Shown: positions 12,001-24,100 of the stretch, piece after piece
How positions within the stretch are numbered: the first letter of the stretch is position 1
Layout of the letters: each line of letters opens with the position of its first letter
Source: Desmodesmus armatus
Lineage: Eukaryota > Chlorophyta > Chlorophyceae > Sphaeropleales > Scenedesmaceae
DNA length: 64,000 nucleotides
Assembly (NCBI GenBank): GCA_007449985.2
Contig: VIIQ02000616.1
Span: forward strand, 124,001-188,000
Direction of reading: 5' to 3'
Made by a program: the position numbers and the translations under genes
Notes under the pieces: model-generated
Seen by the model: only the letters and a program-made list of their open reading frames with translations
Databases searched by the model: none
What the model was told of the DNA's origin: nothing

Positions 12001-14611
12001 AAACGACTGCAAGCGCGCACCTGCAGCAGGACGCTTCCAGTAGCTGCCATGAGTGCCCCTCTAATGGAGGAGGCCTTGCTGCAGCTCAAGTAGGGCCGCA
12101 GCTGTGCAATGTGGTTGCTGACAACCTGATACAGCCACAGCAGCACAAGCAGTAACAGCACATGGCAGGTTGCTCAGTCAGCATGCCCGCCTGCCTGTCG
12201 CACACCTCCCGCCCTGTGGGTGAAACCAGCCATACCACTGTACTGATTGCTCCCTTGCTGTCTTGCATTGAAGGCCATCATCTGGTGGCGCAAACCACTG
12301 ATGGGGGTGGGGGTTACCCCCACCTTAGTGTTTCAAGCGGCTCAACCCTGGTAGGCAATGCAGTTGATGTGCCCCCAGTAGTCCTCCAGAGGCAGAGCAG
12401 GACGATTCAACACAGGCTCACGCAGACCAGTGGGAGGGAGGCAAGCACCAACTGCAGGTCTTACCTTGGGCAGCAGCTCAGCCAGCAGTGCAACCACCTC
12501 GCCAGCCTGGCGCACTGACTTTGAGTTGGCTGCATACTGGCTGTCATAGTCCTCAGGGGAGCAGGACCAAAACTCAGCAAGCAGCTTCACGGCCTGCGCA
12601 GGTGAATTGCAAAGCCAGTGAGCACACGTATCAGGTGGCTAGTGATGGCAAAGTCAGCTGCATTAGCGTGTGCTTACTCTGCTTGCTGACAAACAAGGGC
12701 TGCCAGTTGTTGTGCGCGCTGCGTCCAACCCATCGCCTCCTATGCCTTGCCTATGCCGGCTTTGTATGGGCTCGGGTGCGCAGCAATGAAGTGAACCTGC
12801 TGCTGCAGCCCTTGGCACTCGTGTGCAATTTTGAGCAACAGCATCGCCTGTTTGCCTCATCAACTCTCTGCAGCGGAGAACCAGTAACACCCATGGCTGT
12901 CAGCTGCGAGCAGTGACCAGTATGGCACACTCACCAGCTGTGTGCTGTTGTACTTTTCCTCTGCAACCTTCGCTGCCTGCGCTGCCAGCAGCGGCACATG
13001 CTCATGCTTGCGAGCTCGGTCCATCAAGGCCGCTGCCACAAAATCAAGCTGCTCGTGCTGCACTGCACCACGGATCAGCACGTCACAGCATGCCGGCCAG
13101 CAGCCCTCCTGCTTGGCAACTGTCGGTGTCTCCAGGGCTTGCAGAGCCTGCAAGCAGAAAGGTGCGGTTTGTGTGACTGGTGGAGCCAAGCAGTGAAGCA
13201 TAGATGCTGAACGTGTGACGAATCATCGTGTTGAGATGTGCCAGACGGCTTGTGTGTGTCGCCAGGTGTCCCTGGGCTTGTTCGTGTGCAGAGCATAGAC
13301 AGGGAGGTTATGGATCCATGTGCTGGCAAAACTGATGCGCATAACCCAGCCATACGCTGCCCACTGCCGAGCAGGCCCGATGTGCTATGGAGGTGGTTTA
13401 GTGTGCGAGCGCATGGAGCAATTGCACAAGCAGCTGCCCGGCCCACTGCCCGCACAGTCAGCGCACAGAGCTGCAGCAACCCACCAGCTCCATGCATAGG
13501 TTGACCATGCGCTCTGCTGCTGACAGGCCCCTGAACAGGGTGCGCAGCTCGACGCGCATCACATCATGCACCGCCACCAGCACCAGCTGCCTGCTGCGCT
13601 GCCAGTCCCACTCTGCGTCTTCAGCAGCAGCCTTGCGGCCACGGCCTGCATAGGGCAGGTGGGCATGATGCTGAGTCTGTTTGCGTTGGAGAACGTGCAG
13701 TGCAGTACTGCATCAAGATAGGTTATGCGTGTCAACTGGCTGCTGGAGGTTGCCACAACCAGCGCGCCTGCTGCCAATTTGGAAAGCGCAGGCAGCTGTC
13801 ACAGGCCATTGGCTCCTCACTTCTACGACACAACCTGGGCCTTGCCTGCTGCTGCTGCACCCCATAAAGATTGACGTGAGTGCCAACTTATGCCTTTCAT
13901 CACAGTCATTTGAGGAGAGTGCATGAGCTCCACCACACCTGCTGCCTTCACCGGCTTGGCTGCATTTTCAGCGCCCTTGACGGCCTCAGCATCCTTCTGT
14001 GCTTGGATGGCGATGATGTGAAGCAGGTGCACGACCATCTTCAGGCCATTCCTGTGCCTCTGCAGGGTTTCGGCACTGGGCTGCTGCTCGTCAGCGAGCA
14101 GCTGCTGTGCTGAGCTGCAAATGTACCTCAGGTTGGCTGATAGGACATCGATGGCCTGGCTGCGCTGGCTGGCTGACAGCTGCAAGAAGCCCCTGTGGCA
14201 ACAAAACAGCCACAATTGCACCAAATTGACATGCATAATACTGGGCTTTCCCTAACACTGTCGCAGACACACCACCAGCGTGTTGTCAGCTGCTTCCCAC
14301 TGTGCGGCACCAGCACAGTGACAGCCCCAGCACAAGTTGTCAAAGTGGGGCCAACAATCTTGTGCACTTTGTCCTCACATTGCACTAGGGCAACCGTCAG
14401 ACACAGGGGCTGCACAGCAGCGCAGTGGTGCTGGGCGCACCTGGCCAAGGCCTCACAGCGCTCATAGGCGTCATCCTCCGTGATGAACAGAGCATCGTGT
14501 TCACTCAGGTCATCAAGCACGTCTGTGACGTGTGTAAAGCAGCAGCCTGTGAGCAAGCCATGCTGCAACCGGCTTTGATCAGCTTGCTGCTGTGTTTGTC
14601 CTACCTGCCAT
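1..14611 (-). CDS. CAP-D2: Condensin complex subunit CAP-D2 (HEAT-repeat), 3' end outside window
   Basis: Non-SMC HEAT-repeat subunit of condensin I, which binds the kleisin and drives mitotic chromosome compaction in the nucleus. Exons in transcript order: 14611-14605, 14522-14441, 14192-13939, 13645-13485, 13147-12935, 12593-12465, 12125-12021, 11944-11885, 11793-11683, 11473-11377, 11193-11164 (30 nt), 10972-10866, 10501-10307, 10065-10005, 9754-9574, 9217-9079, 8663-8214, 7901-7550, 7097-6712, 3614-3424, 3126-3031, 2672-2550, 2267-2050, 1681-1508, 1299-568, 284 to the edge. Phases agree at every junction except 3424/3126, where a small exon is missing. About 1646 residues are visible. The Cnd1 core (about residues 1040-1305) has hallmark strings such as PNVLEPWTAYMY, LTHLVLGGMVKAKG and NPVYNLLPD; FFVLGRTALQHLL precedes it. 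The C-terminus is Ala/Gln/Ser-rich, acidic then basic, with no stop before base 1. The start is a 7-nt first coding exon (Met-Ala); an upstream start is possible. The 6711-3615 intron hosts another gene. Confidence 0.93.
4359..5816 (+). CDS. Small secreted cysteine-rich protein, nested in a CAP-D2 intron
   Basis: Family not recognised. Four exons, 4359-4439, 4751-4822, 5043-5257 and 5483-5816, all with GT-AG borders and matching phases, give 233 residues ending at TAG. The first exon is a clear signal peptide: Met-Ala-Arg-Ser, then a hydrophobic core IAIVLLVLLACA with likely cleavage after Ala-Gln-Ala. Exon 2 encodes a short basic segment rich in Lys and Arg. Exon 3 is Cys- and Asn/Gly-rich, with nine Cys in about 72 residues; exon 4 adds six more, so 15 Cys suggest a disulfide-bonded extracellular or cell-wall protein. 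The gene lies wholly inside the 3.1 kb CAP-D2 intron on the opposite strand. Its closest possible polyadenylation signal is TGTAA 158 bases past the stop. Function is unknown; an EGF-like or other small disulfide fold is possible but not shown. Confidence 0.72.
5974..5978 (+). terminator. TGTAA polyadenylation signal of the nested secreted-protein gene
   Basis: TGTAA is the common chlorophyte polyadenylation signal. This copy sits 158 bases downstream of the TAG stop, on the same strand as the nested gene. Position and motif fit; the cleavage site cannot be seen. Confidence 0.5.
6378..6523. repeat. 63-bp inverted repeat forming a long hairpin (20-nt loop)
   Basis: The left arm is 6378-6440, the loop 6441-6460 and the right arm 6461-6523. 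The arms match at 57 of 63 positions. The mismatches are scattered, and there is no insertion or deletion. It lies inside the large CAP-D2 intron, past the 3' end of the nested gene. It could be a foldback mobile element or a microRNA-type precursor; I see no flanking target-site duplication that would favour the former. Confidence 0.9.
7021..7206. repeat. Partial duplication of a CAP-D2 exon into the neighbouring intron
   Basis: Bases about 7021-7079, inside the exon 7097-6712, recur with a few changes at about 7149-7206, about 128 bases away, in the intron just upstream in the transcript. The shared block includes GAGAAGCCT followed by AGCAGGGCTGCTC-like sequence. The intronic copy is diverged and not part of the gene model. 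Confidence 0.75.
10081..10143. repeat. 22-bp tandem repeat, three copies, in a CAP-D2 intron
   Basis: Three adjacent copies of a unit containing GCAGTTTGGGCCATAACG, the middle copy diverged at its end. The repeat starts 16 bases beyond the 61-nt exon 10065-10005, on the acceptor side. Confidence 0.8.
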
Positions 14612-15030
14612 GCCATGCGCGTTGCCCGTCCCTGCGTCTCCCAACACATTTCTTGCTGACGCGGTAGGTATAATAAACTCTGTCATCTCTCGATCATGAG
14701 CTGGACTCTGGGACGACAGCAACCACTAGCTTGAAGCTTGAAGTGGTGAAGTGGTTCAAGCTTGATGTTTCTTTGTTTGATCGCCAAGTACTAGTAGTAG
14801 CTAGTAGATGCTCAAAGTAGGGCGTCTGCTAACCGACCACTGACAGTTGGGATTTGAATTCTCATCACTGTTACTCAGTCATACTGTGTTGCGTTCATCA
14901 GTGCTGCTGTCTGACCCAGGGAGCAGCTCAGAACTGTCTCGTGGTAAGAGCTGCACCCCCCCCCCCCCCCCCCCCCCCCCGCGCCCCCAATCACGTGTGG
15001 CAAACTGTGTGTGTGGGAGGGGCCCCTCTA

Positions 15031-15072
<42 letters not shown>

Positions 15073-15696
15073 GATTCAAGGTACCCAGCCGGTGTCGGTG
15101 TCTGAGACGGATATCCAGACATGCACATAGCATGCACTGCTCAGTGCCATTTCGCACAGATGCTTCATGGCAGCTCTAAGAGACTCTGAGAGAGAGAGTC
15201 CCTTCTTTGGTACGGTGACGATTGCAGCACGCCAGTTGCTGCCTATCTTACAGTCTCAACCACAGTATATGGCTGTTTCAGTCACAGCTAATTAGCAACA
15301 AGTCTTGCATACACAAGGCACATAAACCAACAGGGACCCGTGGAGCGCTGCCACGCGTAGGCCTGGAGGTTTTTACCTTTGCCAATCCACATGCTGGCCT
15401 CCTGCTATGAGGTAACATGGTTCCATTTGGTTCAGACTGCTGTTAAACCACTCCCCGCAAGCAGGAGGTGCATTTCCGTACCTAAACTTGGCGCGGATGC
15501 CGTTGAACAGCATGCAATTAGGGGCACCAAGATGGTGTGATGCAGAGGGCCCCAGTTGTAAGCCCAGGTACAAAGGCTCTACACAGCCTACAGCACCGTC
15601 AACGTACACTTGTCAACAGCTCATGCACCCAAAACGCTGCAATGAAGGTCATCATCAAAGTACAGTCAAGAAATCGTCAAGGTTAAGTGCCTGTCT
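14612..15696. other. Intergenic region between probable NNF1 (3') and CAP-D2 (5')
   Basis: Both flanking genes are on the minus strand, so this holds the NNF1 3' region and the CAP-D2 promoter. A minus-strand TGTAA (TTACA at 15248-15252) may end the NNF1 transcript. Near 14720-14770 there are short repeats of AGCTTGAAG type. Long C and G homopolymers occupy 14956-15070. No coding sequence is supported; open frames across the homopolymers are artefacts of composition. Confidence 0.7.
14956..15070. repeat. C25 tract facing a G40 tract
   Basis: A run of 25 C (14956-14980) is followed 50 bases later by a run of 40 G (15031-15070). The two runs can pair as a foldback, and the G run could form G-quadruplexes. 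The region lies upstream of CAP-D2. Run lengths may be affected by sequencing error. Confidence 0.85.
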
Positions 15697-17495
15697 TCAG
15701 GTACTGCCGCTCTGCAGCCACTGCTGGCCAGCCTTGTACACCTGCAACACAGCAGACCACACATCATGGCTTGGGCTGGCCAGCCCACATGCAGAGATTG
15801 ACGATACACTGATGATCACATGCTGCGGGTGGCGAGAGTGGCCAAGAGCCCTAAGCCCCACCCATGAGGCCTTGTCCCAGGCAGATTGTCTGTACATAAT
15901 GGCACTGTGTCTTGCTGCTGAGCAGTGCTGCCACCCATAACACAGGTATTGGTGGTGCGGTGAGGGGGTTGAAGGAGAGGGGCAGGCAGAGGTGGGGTAT
16001 TGAATGAAGCCCCCTCACTGCCCTCCCACCAACCTCGCCCCACTTTATTTACCCCAACACCCCTCGGCAGGACCTGGAAAGGTATCCAAACCTCATCACC
16101 CGCTGTTGCGCACCTTGTCCACCTGGTCTTCCACTGCTTTGAAGTCTTTGACCAGCTCACCAGCCTGCTGCTGCTTGGACGCCAGCTCGGACTCCAGCTG
16201 CTGCTGCCGCGACTGCAGCTGTGGGGTCACAAGGCAGGCGGTGCAGCAATCAGGCCATGCATCCGCCCACCTCGTCACCACATGGTGTGCTTGCTACATC
16301 GATATTACGCTTGGCTGTACGGAATTAGTTCCGCAGTAAGCCAGCATGTATGCAGGGTATTCAACACGTAGTGCTGCTGTTTGCATCACGGCGATGAAAC
16401 CACCAACCAAAAGATGCCCTGTTGCGTGTGTGCATGGTCAGCGTGCAGTTTGTCTACGCACCTCCTGCACGCTCTGCATCAGCTGCTGCTTCTCTGCACG
16501 CTTGGCCGCCATGCGCGCTGCTGCCTCCACAGCTGCAGGGAGGGCTGCTGCAGGCACGTCAGAGCTGCAAAATAGGAAACAGCAACAGCAGGTGAGGCGG
16601 TGAGGGAGGGTGCAGGTGTCATGGAAGCAGTAACCTCACACATGATCGTCACACACTCACACTTGCAGCACCGCCCGCACAAAGCTTGCAGCAGCAAGTT
16701 GCTCCCCAGGGCCGTGCAATCATGCCCGTAGGACAGCTTGCAACAATGCTGTTGCTTTCTGCTTGCACCAATGCTGTCGATCCACAGGCACAAGCAGTGG
16801 GATGTACCCAAACCCAGTGCTTTGCAGCGCCGAGCCGGATGCAGAGCACTGACCTGTTTGCATCCCCCAGCAGGCCCCGCTGCAGGATGAGTGCCTCCAG
16901 CTCCTCCAGCTGCTGCTGCAAGTTGACCTCGCTGCAGGCCACCTCAAACTCAGCACAGGCCTCCTGGACCACAGACTCGCTTTGCTGCAGATGCAGTAGA
17001 TGGAGTGCAGTGCAGAAACAAGCGGCATCATCAGGCACTCACGACTGCTGATCCTGGCCTATGCAACAACTATCTTGTATGAGCAAGCTCACACCGAACA
17101 CATGACAACGCCATAGTTGGACACATGCCTGCACCCATCTGCGCAACTGCAACACAGCAGCAGCAGGCAGCACACTTGCTGGGTGCAACCAGCAGCGAAC
17201 CAGCATACCTTCTGCAGCAGCTTCCAGGTATGTTTGATCTGATGAGGAGCTGCATGCCCCTGAAAGAGGGACGTGAAGGTCTGCGGTAGCAACATGATTG
17301 TTGCGTTGGTGTTGATCACATGCTGTGCATATCCTGTGTGCATCCAGTGCATTGCAAGCAGCACTTCTGCAAGCAGACAATGCACACCTCTTCATTCACG
17401 CAACTCAAGCCAGTCTTGACCATTGTCTGAAAGTCATGCTGCAACCGGAGGTAGCGCAGACTTGAGTGCTGTTGCTGTTGTTGTGTCTGCTCCAT
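15697..17495 (-). CDS. NNF1: Probable kinetochore protein NNF1/PMF1 (MIS12 complex), coiled-coil
   Basis: Exons 17495-17388, 17259-17209, 16984-16854, 16564-16462, 16218-16114 and 15741-15697 join in phase to 180 residues with a TGA stop, close to the usual size (about 200) of NNF1/PMF1. Residues 1-36 start with a Gln run and an Arg-Tyr-Leu-Arg-rich helix. The next stretch has the NNF1-like order of a Trp-Lys-Leu-Leu-Gln helix, then EACAEFEVACSEVNLQQQ and LEELEALI, resembling the family's E-F-x-x-I-C-x-E and L-x-x-L-E-x-L-I pattern. The C-terminal half is coiled coil (QQLMQSVQELQSRQQQLESE). NNF1 belongs to the MIS12/MIND complex linking CENP-C to NDC80 at centromeres. The gene structure is solid; the family call rests on pattern memory, and another small coiled-coil protein (HAUS, SPC24-like) remains possible. 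It is divergent from the WD40-kinase gene. Confidence 0.6.
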
Positions 17496-18196
17496 GCTGG
17501 TGCCGTGGCCACTGCCGCTTGTGTGGATATCAGCAAGGTTCGATGCAGATGTTGGCCAATGTCCTGAGAGTATGGTCCGAGCTGTCTCGCAGGCTCACAC
17601 TTCGATTCAAGTTGGTCCCAACCTCAACCACCTCGAGGCGTCGATGCCTGCGCCCGACACATCGCCTTGTTCAAGGTTTGTTGCGACGGTTTCTATTCAC
17701 CGGTCCTCTGGTCCACCAGGAAGGCCAGGCTTGCATAACTTGCACACGCAAAGAGAAACCGGCAGTGTTCCTGTCTGGATCGTATCCAATCTATATCGCA
17801 TTGATTCGCAAAAGTTGGCTTGCACAGGCGTTGCGACAGTCTCTGGGAGAGACATCAGCAGCGTACTCATACTGCTCATCAGTGCTGTTGCCAGGCAAAA
17901 CTCCCAGAGGGTGTTGATTCTCCAATTGCCAGTCCGGCAGCAGCAGAAGCTGTGAAGGAAGGTTGTCAAACATAGCCAGACCTACACAGTAACAACAACA
18001 GCCTGTTGTTCACACCCCTTCAGCGTGCAGCCACGGTGTCCCTGCAGAGGTGCTTCGGCAGCACATCCCAGCAGGCTGCAGCTCACTTCTTGCACGCCAT
18101 ACACTCTCAGTATCTGCTAAATCAGGGACAGCACCAGCAGCGATGCTGATACGGACTGCAGCACAGCTGCTTCAGTGACAGCACCCCAAGGGGCAC
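17496..18196. promoter_or_regulatory. Divergent promoter region, NNF1 (-) and WD40-kinase (+)
   Basis: About 700 bases separate the two start codons, which point away from each other, so promoters and 5' leaders of both genes must lie here unless there are upstream non-coding exons. I see no convincing TATA box or other named element, and no coding potential. Confidence 0.6.
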
Positions 18197-21100
18197 ATGA
18201 TCGGAGGGGGTGGCGGCCCCAGGGCTCCCAGCAGCAGCGTGCAATGGCAGTTCAGGAGCCAATCCCTGCCAAGGCTCGCAAGTAAGTCATATGCAGCTAT
18301 GTACACTGCAGAGCTTCAGGCTGCATCGGCACCCCGCACAACACCAACAGTGTCACAGCAGCAAGGGCACGTGCTCAACGCTGCTGCAGCAGACATGCAT
18401 GTTGCCAGAAGCCGTCAAACTGTGCACAGACGTATACCTGTGCCTCAAAACAGTCATACCCATCCCTTGCAGCCGCCACCATCCACGCTATGGGTTGTCG
18501 TGGCAGCAGCTTGCTCAAAGACCACTGCTTTTATGTTCAAGTGCCAAACAACACCTACGTGTCGCGCCAAAAGATCACAGGGTTGACCCAGGATGCAATC
18601 CTTCAGCTTGAACTTTCAGGAATCATGTCGTTTGAGCATCTCCCTCTGCAACTTTCTCGTCCCCTCCTCCCCTCCCCCTCAACATCTTCCCCCTCACATC
18701 CACACCACCCCAGGTGGAGCAGCAGCAGACTTGGGGATACAGCTGGGCCCCACCCCAGGAGCAGGCCCTGGCACCGCCCTGCAAGGGCCAGGCATGGGCA
18801 ACAGCACTGCCTCAGCAATGGACACCCGATTTGGGCGTGCAGCTAAGACTGTAGGCGAATGCCTGGGGCGGGTGAAGAGCCTGTCAGAGAGGGTGAACAG
18901 CGCATCGGCCTTCAGAGAGAGCTGCAGCAAGCTGCTGGGGGCAGCGTTCGCCTGCAGCCTGGCTCTGCAGGAGGTGAGGGTGCAAGCCCGCAGCAGAGGG
19001 GGGGGGGAGAGCAGTGGACCCGCAGCAGGGGGGGGGGGGAGAGCAGCGGACCCGCAGCAGGGGGGGGGGGGTGAAAGCAGCAAGACCCTCAGCAGCGCGG
19101 AGGTGAAAGCAGCAACCCCCACAGCACGGGGTGGGGGTGAGAGCAGCTGACCTGCAGCAGGGGGTGTAGCATGACGCGAGCAAACCATGCAGTAGGCTGT
19201 TGCGCTGCGGGGTTTGCTTGGCTGCTGGTGAAAATGTGCAGAGCAGGGGATAGGCAGCATCATGGGCTATCTCAATTGCAGCAGCAGGCAGGTATAGGCT
19301 GGCATGCAGTTGGACGGGTAGCCAGCATCAACAGACGTGCCAACAGACGCCTCAGTCTTGAAATTGCAATGCAGTACTTGGCAGGCAATCCCCTCGCCTG
19401 AGTTGCTACCGCTGCTGCTGTGTATGCATGTTGTGCAGCTGCTGAGTGGCCACACCAACAGCAAGGAGCGGGACTTGCTGGTGCAGCAGTATGCAGCAGA
19501 GCTACAGGTGAGCAGCAGACAGCCAACCAGCAACGCCAGGCATGTAGTGGAGTGAGAGTGGCTGTGTGGGTTGCCTGCGCTGAGGGAGCTTGGGTGGGGT
19601 GGTGATGGCCGTCGGCTGACTGAGCAGATGTTGCTGTGCACTTTGGCGCACAATGCTTTCTTCTGCTGATAACATCACAATAGCAGGAGGCACGCCACTG
19701 CAGCTGCCCAAACGCAATGGCGATGACGGCTGCATCCAAGTAGTAGTAGGGGGTGGTCGTGTCAGTCCTTGTGGCCTGATATCACATGTGGTGGATGATG
19801 AGGTTATAGTGGCTACAGTTGGCTGGGACACAGGGCAAGCAAGTGGGCGTCATGTGTTGGGTGTCATCAAAAATAACATACAGCCCTTGCACCGGCAGAC
19901 ACGAACGGTTGGCTGACATCAGCGCGCCCACTCAAAAAACACCAATCATGCAGCATGCCCCGCCAGGGGCCTGCTGTGACGGCTGTCCCTTCACAGCTCT
20001 CAACGACACCAAGTGCGGCAGCTCCATCAGCACAGCTTGAACGTGTGCGTAGGCGACACGCCTTCAATTACCGCAACCGTTGTTGCTGTTCGGAGTAAGC
20101 TGCTCCGGCCAGCAGCTGATGCCCCTACTCCTGTTGAGTGTGTGTGTGTACGTCCTCAATATCGCAGGATTAGCAAAACCATGACCTCTGCTGTCGTTTG
20201 TTGCTGTTCAGAGCAAGCTGCTGTCGGCTGTGACGCTGGTGGACAAGTACGGCCATGAGGGGCTGTGGCACCGCATCACTCGCTTCGAGAGCAAGGTGCA
20301 GGTGACGGCCAAGTTCAGCGGCCTCCAGCAGGACTTCCATGACATATCTCAAAACGTGAGTCACTCAGTTACTGGCTGGCGGATCGAGCGGAACTTCCGC
20401 CACTCAGCTACTGGGTTGTGGACGATTCAGCTGAACCAAGTCTGCCACGCAGCCGCAAGCTACCCAAGCTACCTGACTTGCATCATGCAGGTTTTTGCAG
20501 TCATGGATGAGAGGGTAAGCAGCGGCTCTGAGCAGCACCCTGCAGTAGATGAATCAGCATGTCATACAGTGCAGCTGTCGCAAGGCAGCAGGGAAATGAG
20601 GAGGCAGGAGCGCAGAGGAAGCAGCTGTCTCTGCGACTGTCTTGGGTGAGCAATCGTACCCTGCGGACAGCATTGAGGAAAGCATGCCTGCCGTGCTGTG
20701 CCGTGCTGTGCTGTGTGCAGATCTGGGACCTGATCGATCCGCAAAACCACGTCAAGCGCAACGTGCAGGACCCTGCAGTCGGCAAGATGCTCACGACAGG
20801 GAACGCGTTCAGCAGGTAGGCGCAGTGGTTTGGCCAGCGGCCGTTCAAAAGCTTGGCTGGTATGTGTGCTGTAAATACTGGCCAGTGCCAGACGAACAAG
20901 TTTCAGGACCTCTCTCTGTCCAGAACGGATTGCAGCAATGCGGCCGATACCGTCACGGGTGGACTACGCTGCGTCTTGCAGTCAGTGTCACAGACGTCAT
21001 GCATTGCTCAAGTCTGCATCACGCACTACAGCCAGTGGACAAGGCAGCGATGTGTCATGAGTTCCGTTGTTTTGACAACAACGGCTTTAGCAATGCATGC

Positions 21101-24100
21101 TCATGCCACCACCAGCCAGCGGATTGGCAACTAAGCAACTGAGACAGTCCGTCATGCATCCAGTCGCACAGGCACGTGGCAGCATTCCACTCTTTGCTTT
21201 GAGGGGCCAAGAGGTCGCAAGCAGGCGCAGTCGTCACACATCAATGGCATTTCCTGGATCGGGCCGGTTGTAACATCTCCTGGCCTGTCGTCACATGCGT
21301 CCTGTTGTGTGTGCTACAGGCACACGCTGCGCAAGGGTGATGGTGGCGGCAAAGTTGCCGCGCTGCTGGCATTCCCAGATGAAGGGGGAGGCAGCGGGCA
21401 GGGCCAGGATGGCATGGTGGTGTGGGCAGCAGACCAAGCTATCCACATGAACCTGCCGAGTAGCAAGGTGTGCTGGGCGATTGCAGGAGTCTGCGGGCTT
21501 TCACCTGCAACAACAGGCACACTGCTGAACGCTTACGGCAGCTTGCTCCTTGAAATGTGTAGCAGCTCCGTGTTGGAAGGATTTCAGACTTGTTGAATCT
21601 CTCTGTGCTGACGGATGGATGTACCTTGCTTTACCTTGGAGGCGGCTAGGTTTTGTGGCAGCTGCGATCCTTTGGGTCATCGTTGCGTGCACCCTGTGCT
21701 GGGGCCAGCATCGTGGCATCGCTCAGCATGTGCTATGTCATGCTGTGTGTGCTTGCGCAGTGGGGCGGCAGCATCAGTGGCGCTGGTGCTGGGGTGTCAT
21801 GCCTGCTGTACGACGCCAGAGGTGAGCGTTTGCATCCCCACTGTGGTCATAGATGCAGTGGTTATTTTTCAAGTCAACTTGATCCAGCACTAAATACTTG
21901 GAAGTATGCTGATCAACACTGCCCGCATGAGCACGTCTGCCTATGATCCCAACAGGATGTCGTAGTTTTGGGTGTTACCCACAGTTTCAACCCGGTGTAT
22001 GCTGCTGATGGCTACTATAGCTGTTGCGCACAAGCGGTACTGCACAACTGCAGCTGGAGGTTCATGATGAGTGATGCGCTTGTTGATTCCTTCAGGTTTC
22101 ATGTGGGCCGGCTACAGCAGCGGTGCTGTGGCGCTCTTCCACATACACAAGTCAGCGGTGGCAGCACCCCAGCTGGCAGTGGCAGATGCCACCATCACTG
22201 CCTTGGCGGTGGACCCAGTCTCAGGGCTGTGCTGGGCCGGTACAGAGGAGGGTGTGGTGGTCATTGTCAGGTGGGCATTCAGGGTCTGGGACGTTACTTG
22301 ATTGCTGCTGCATAGGGAACCTTACATTTAGTTGTGCGTGGCTGTTTGCAGAGCTGGGCGGGCCCAACACCCTTTTGACCCACACACTGCTTACATAAGC
22401 ACTGTGCTACGCAGTCTTGCCAGACAGGGCCTCAGATGGTCTTCGTGGTGCCAGTAGCCATCAGATGGTGAATGCCTGAGCTGTGTGTCCCATTTTCACC
22501 TTGCGTGGATGCGTAAACCTATGATCCACATGCACATGCCTCACGGTTCACGCCGTCCTACTTGCACATAACAATCCAAACCCTCCTATTCAGACCCTCC
22601 TGCATTGCAATGCACGCCTTCCCAGTAGCACAGAAAAGCACATATACACACACTGTGTCTGTATGTGTCCCGAATTGCGCGGCGTGCAGGTTCACGCAGT
22701 TCAGCAAGGACAGCTGGACCGGTACGTTGGACCATGCAGCCACTCTGATGGCCCCAGGGGCCTGCCTACCCAGCACTTCCTCTGTAGACAGTGCTGCCAG
22801 TAGCCCCACCGCCAGCACCTATGCAGCCTCAGCAGCAGCAGCCACCAGCAGCAGCCGGCGGCCGGGCGGCAGCAATACAGGCAGCCGCCGGCAGCAGCAG
22901 CACTGCGGCAGCAGCACCAGCAGCAGGCAGCAGGGAGGGCGAAGCAGGCGGAAAAACCAGCGGCGCGGCATGTGAGTGATGGGGAGTGCACTCAGCTGGG
23001 GGTAGTGGATGCCTGCTTCTGCATGTAAGACTGATTGCGGGGCGTGAGGAGTGTGTGGTGACAGGGGAGGCGGAGGCATCAGCGGGTCGGCATGCGAGCG
23101 CTGGGGGATGCACTTGCTTCCACACCCCATCAGTAATTGGATGTTACACAGAACATCCCCCGTTTGGGGAGCCAACAAGAGGCTCATTAGGCAAAAGCAA
23201 CTCTGAACCGAAACAAAGTGACTAACCACACCAACCGTCCATCACTGCTTCAGACAACTGACAAGTAGTACAGCTTTTGTTACAACATCCTCCTGGATGC
23301 TGTTGCTGGGGCTGCCTGCAGTGCTGAGCAGGATGTGGTGCATGTGGGCTGCATGGGTGTCAGCATGTTCAACGAGCAGTGACTGCTCCAAACCACCAAC
23401 AAGTGACGTCACGACACTGTCCTGCTTGATGTTCCTTGCCTGCAGTGCTGAGCAGGATGCAGTACATGTGGGCTGCATGGGTGGCAGCATGTCGACAGTC
23501 GGCACTGGCAGCCAGCGGCTGAAGGAGGTGACCATCCATGCTGGGCCTGTCAGCGCCATTGCGATCCACGCAGGTGCGCAGGCCATTGTGCCTTGTGTGT
23601 GCACCCTTATGGTTGGGTGTGAATGTGCATCTTGGGCCACAGCATGGCACAGCACTTGCGCATAAGCACATGATCCCACCAAGGTGGGGAACCTGGTGAT
23701 GTTGCCTACACACGGTGAAGCCCCCCCCCCCCCCCCCCCGCCGCGCACGGTGGTGGGTGGGATTAGAGCAACCATGCCTACGTAGGTACGCATGGGGGTC
23801 CAGGGCATGCTTTTGAGCACACCGAGGGTTCAAGTTGTGACATGGGTGCCGTGGTGTTGTGTTGTGTGCAGGTCGGGCGTACACTGCTGGCGGCAGCAAT
23901 GCCTTCAACTCAACGCTGCTGGTGTGGGACACCGACAGCTACACGCTGCTGCGGGTCGTCAGCAAGCGCGCAACCCCATGGCTCAGGTGCGGTGTCATAA
24001 TCTGATCTTGATATTGAGCTTAGTCAAGTGACTGTGAGCAGGGGGCTGGTCAAGAAGTTAAATGGCTCCGTGGGATGTGAGGCTGGGGCTCTGCAGTCAG

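Noticed and set aside
14847..15157. Open frames encoding poly-Pro/poly-Gly on both strands
   Set aside because: Produced only by the C25 and G40 homopolymers.
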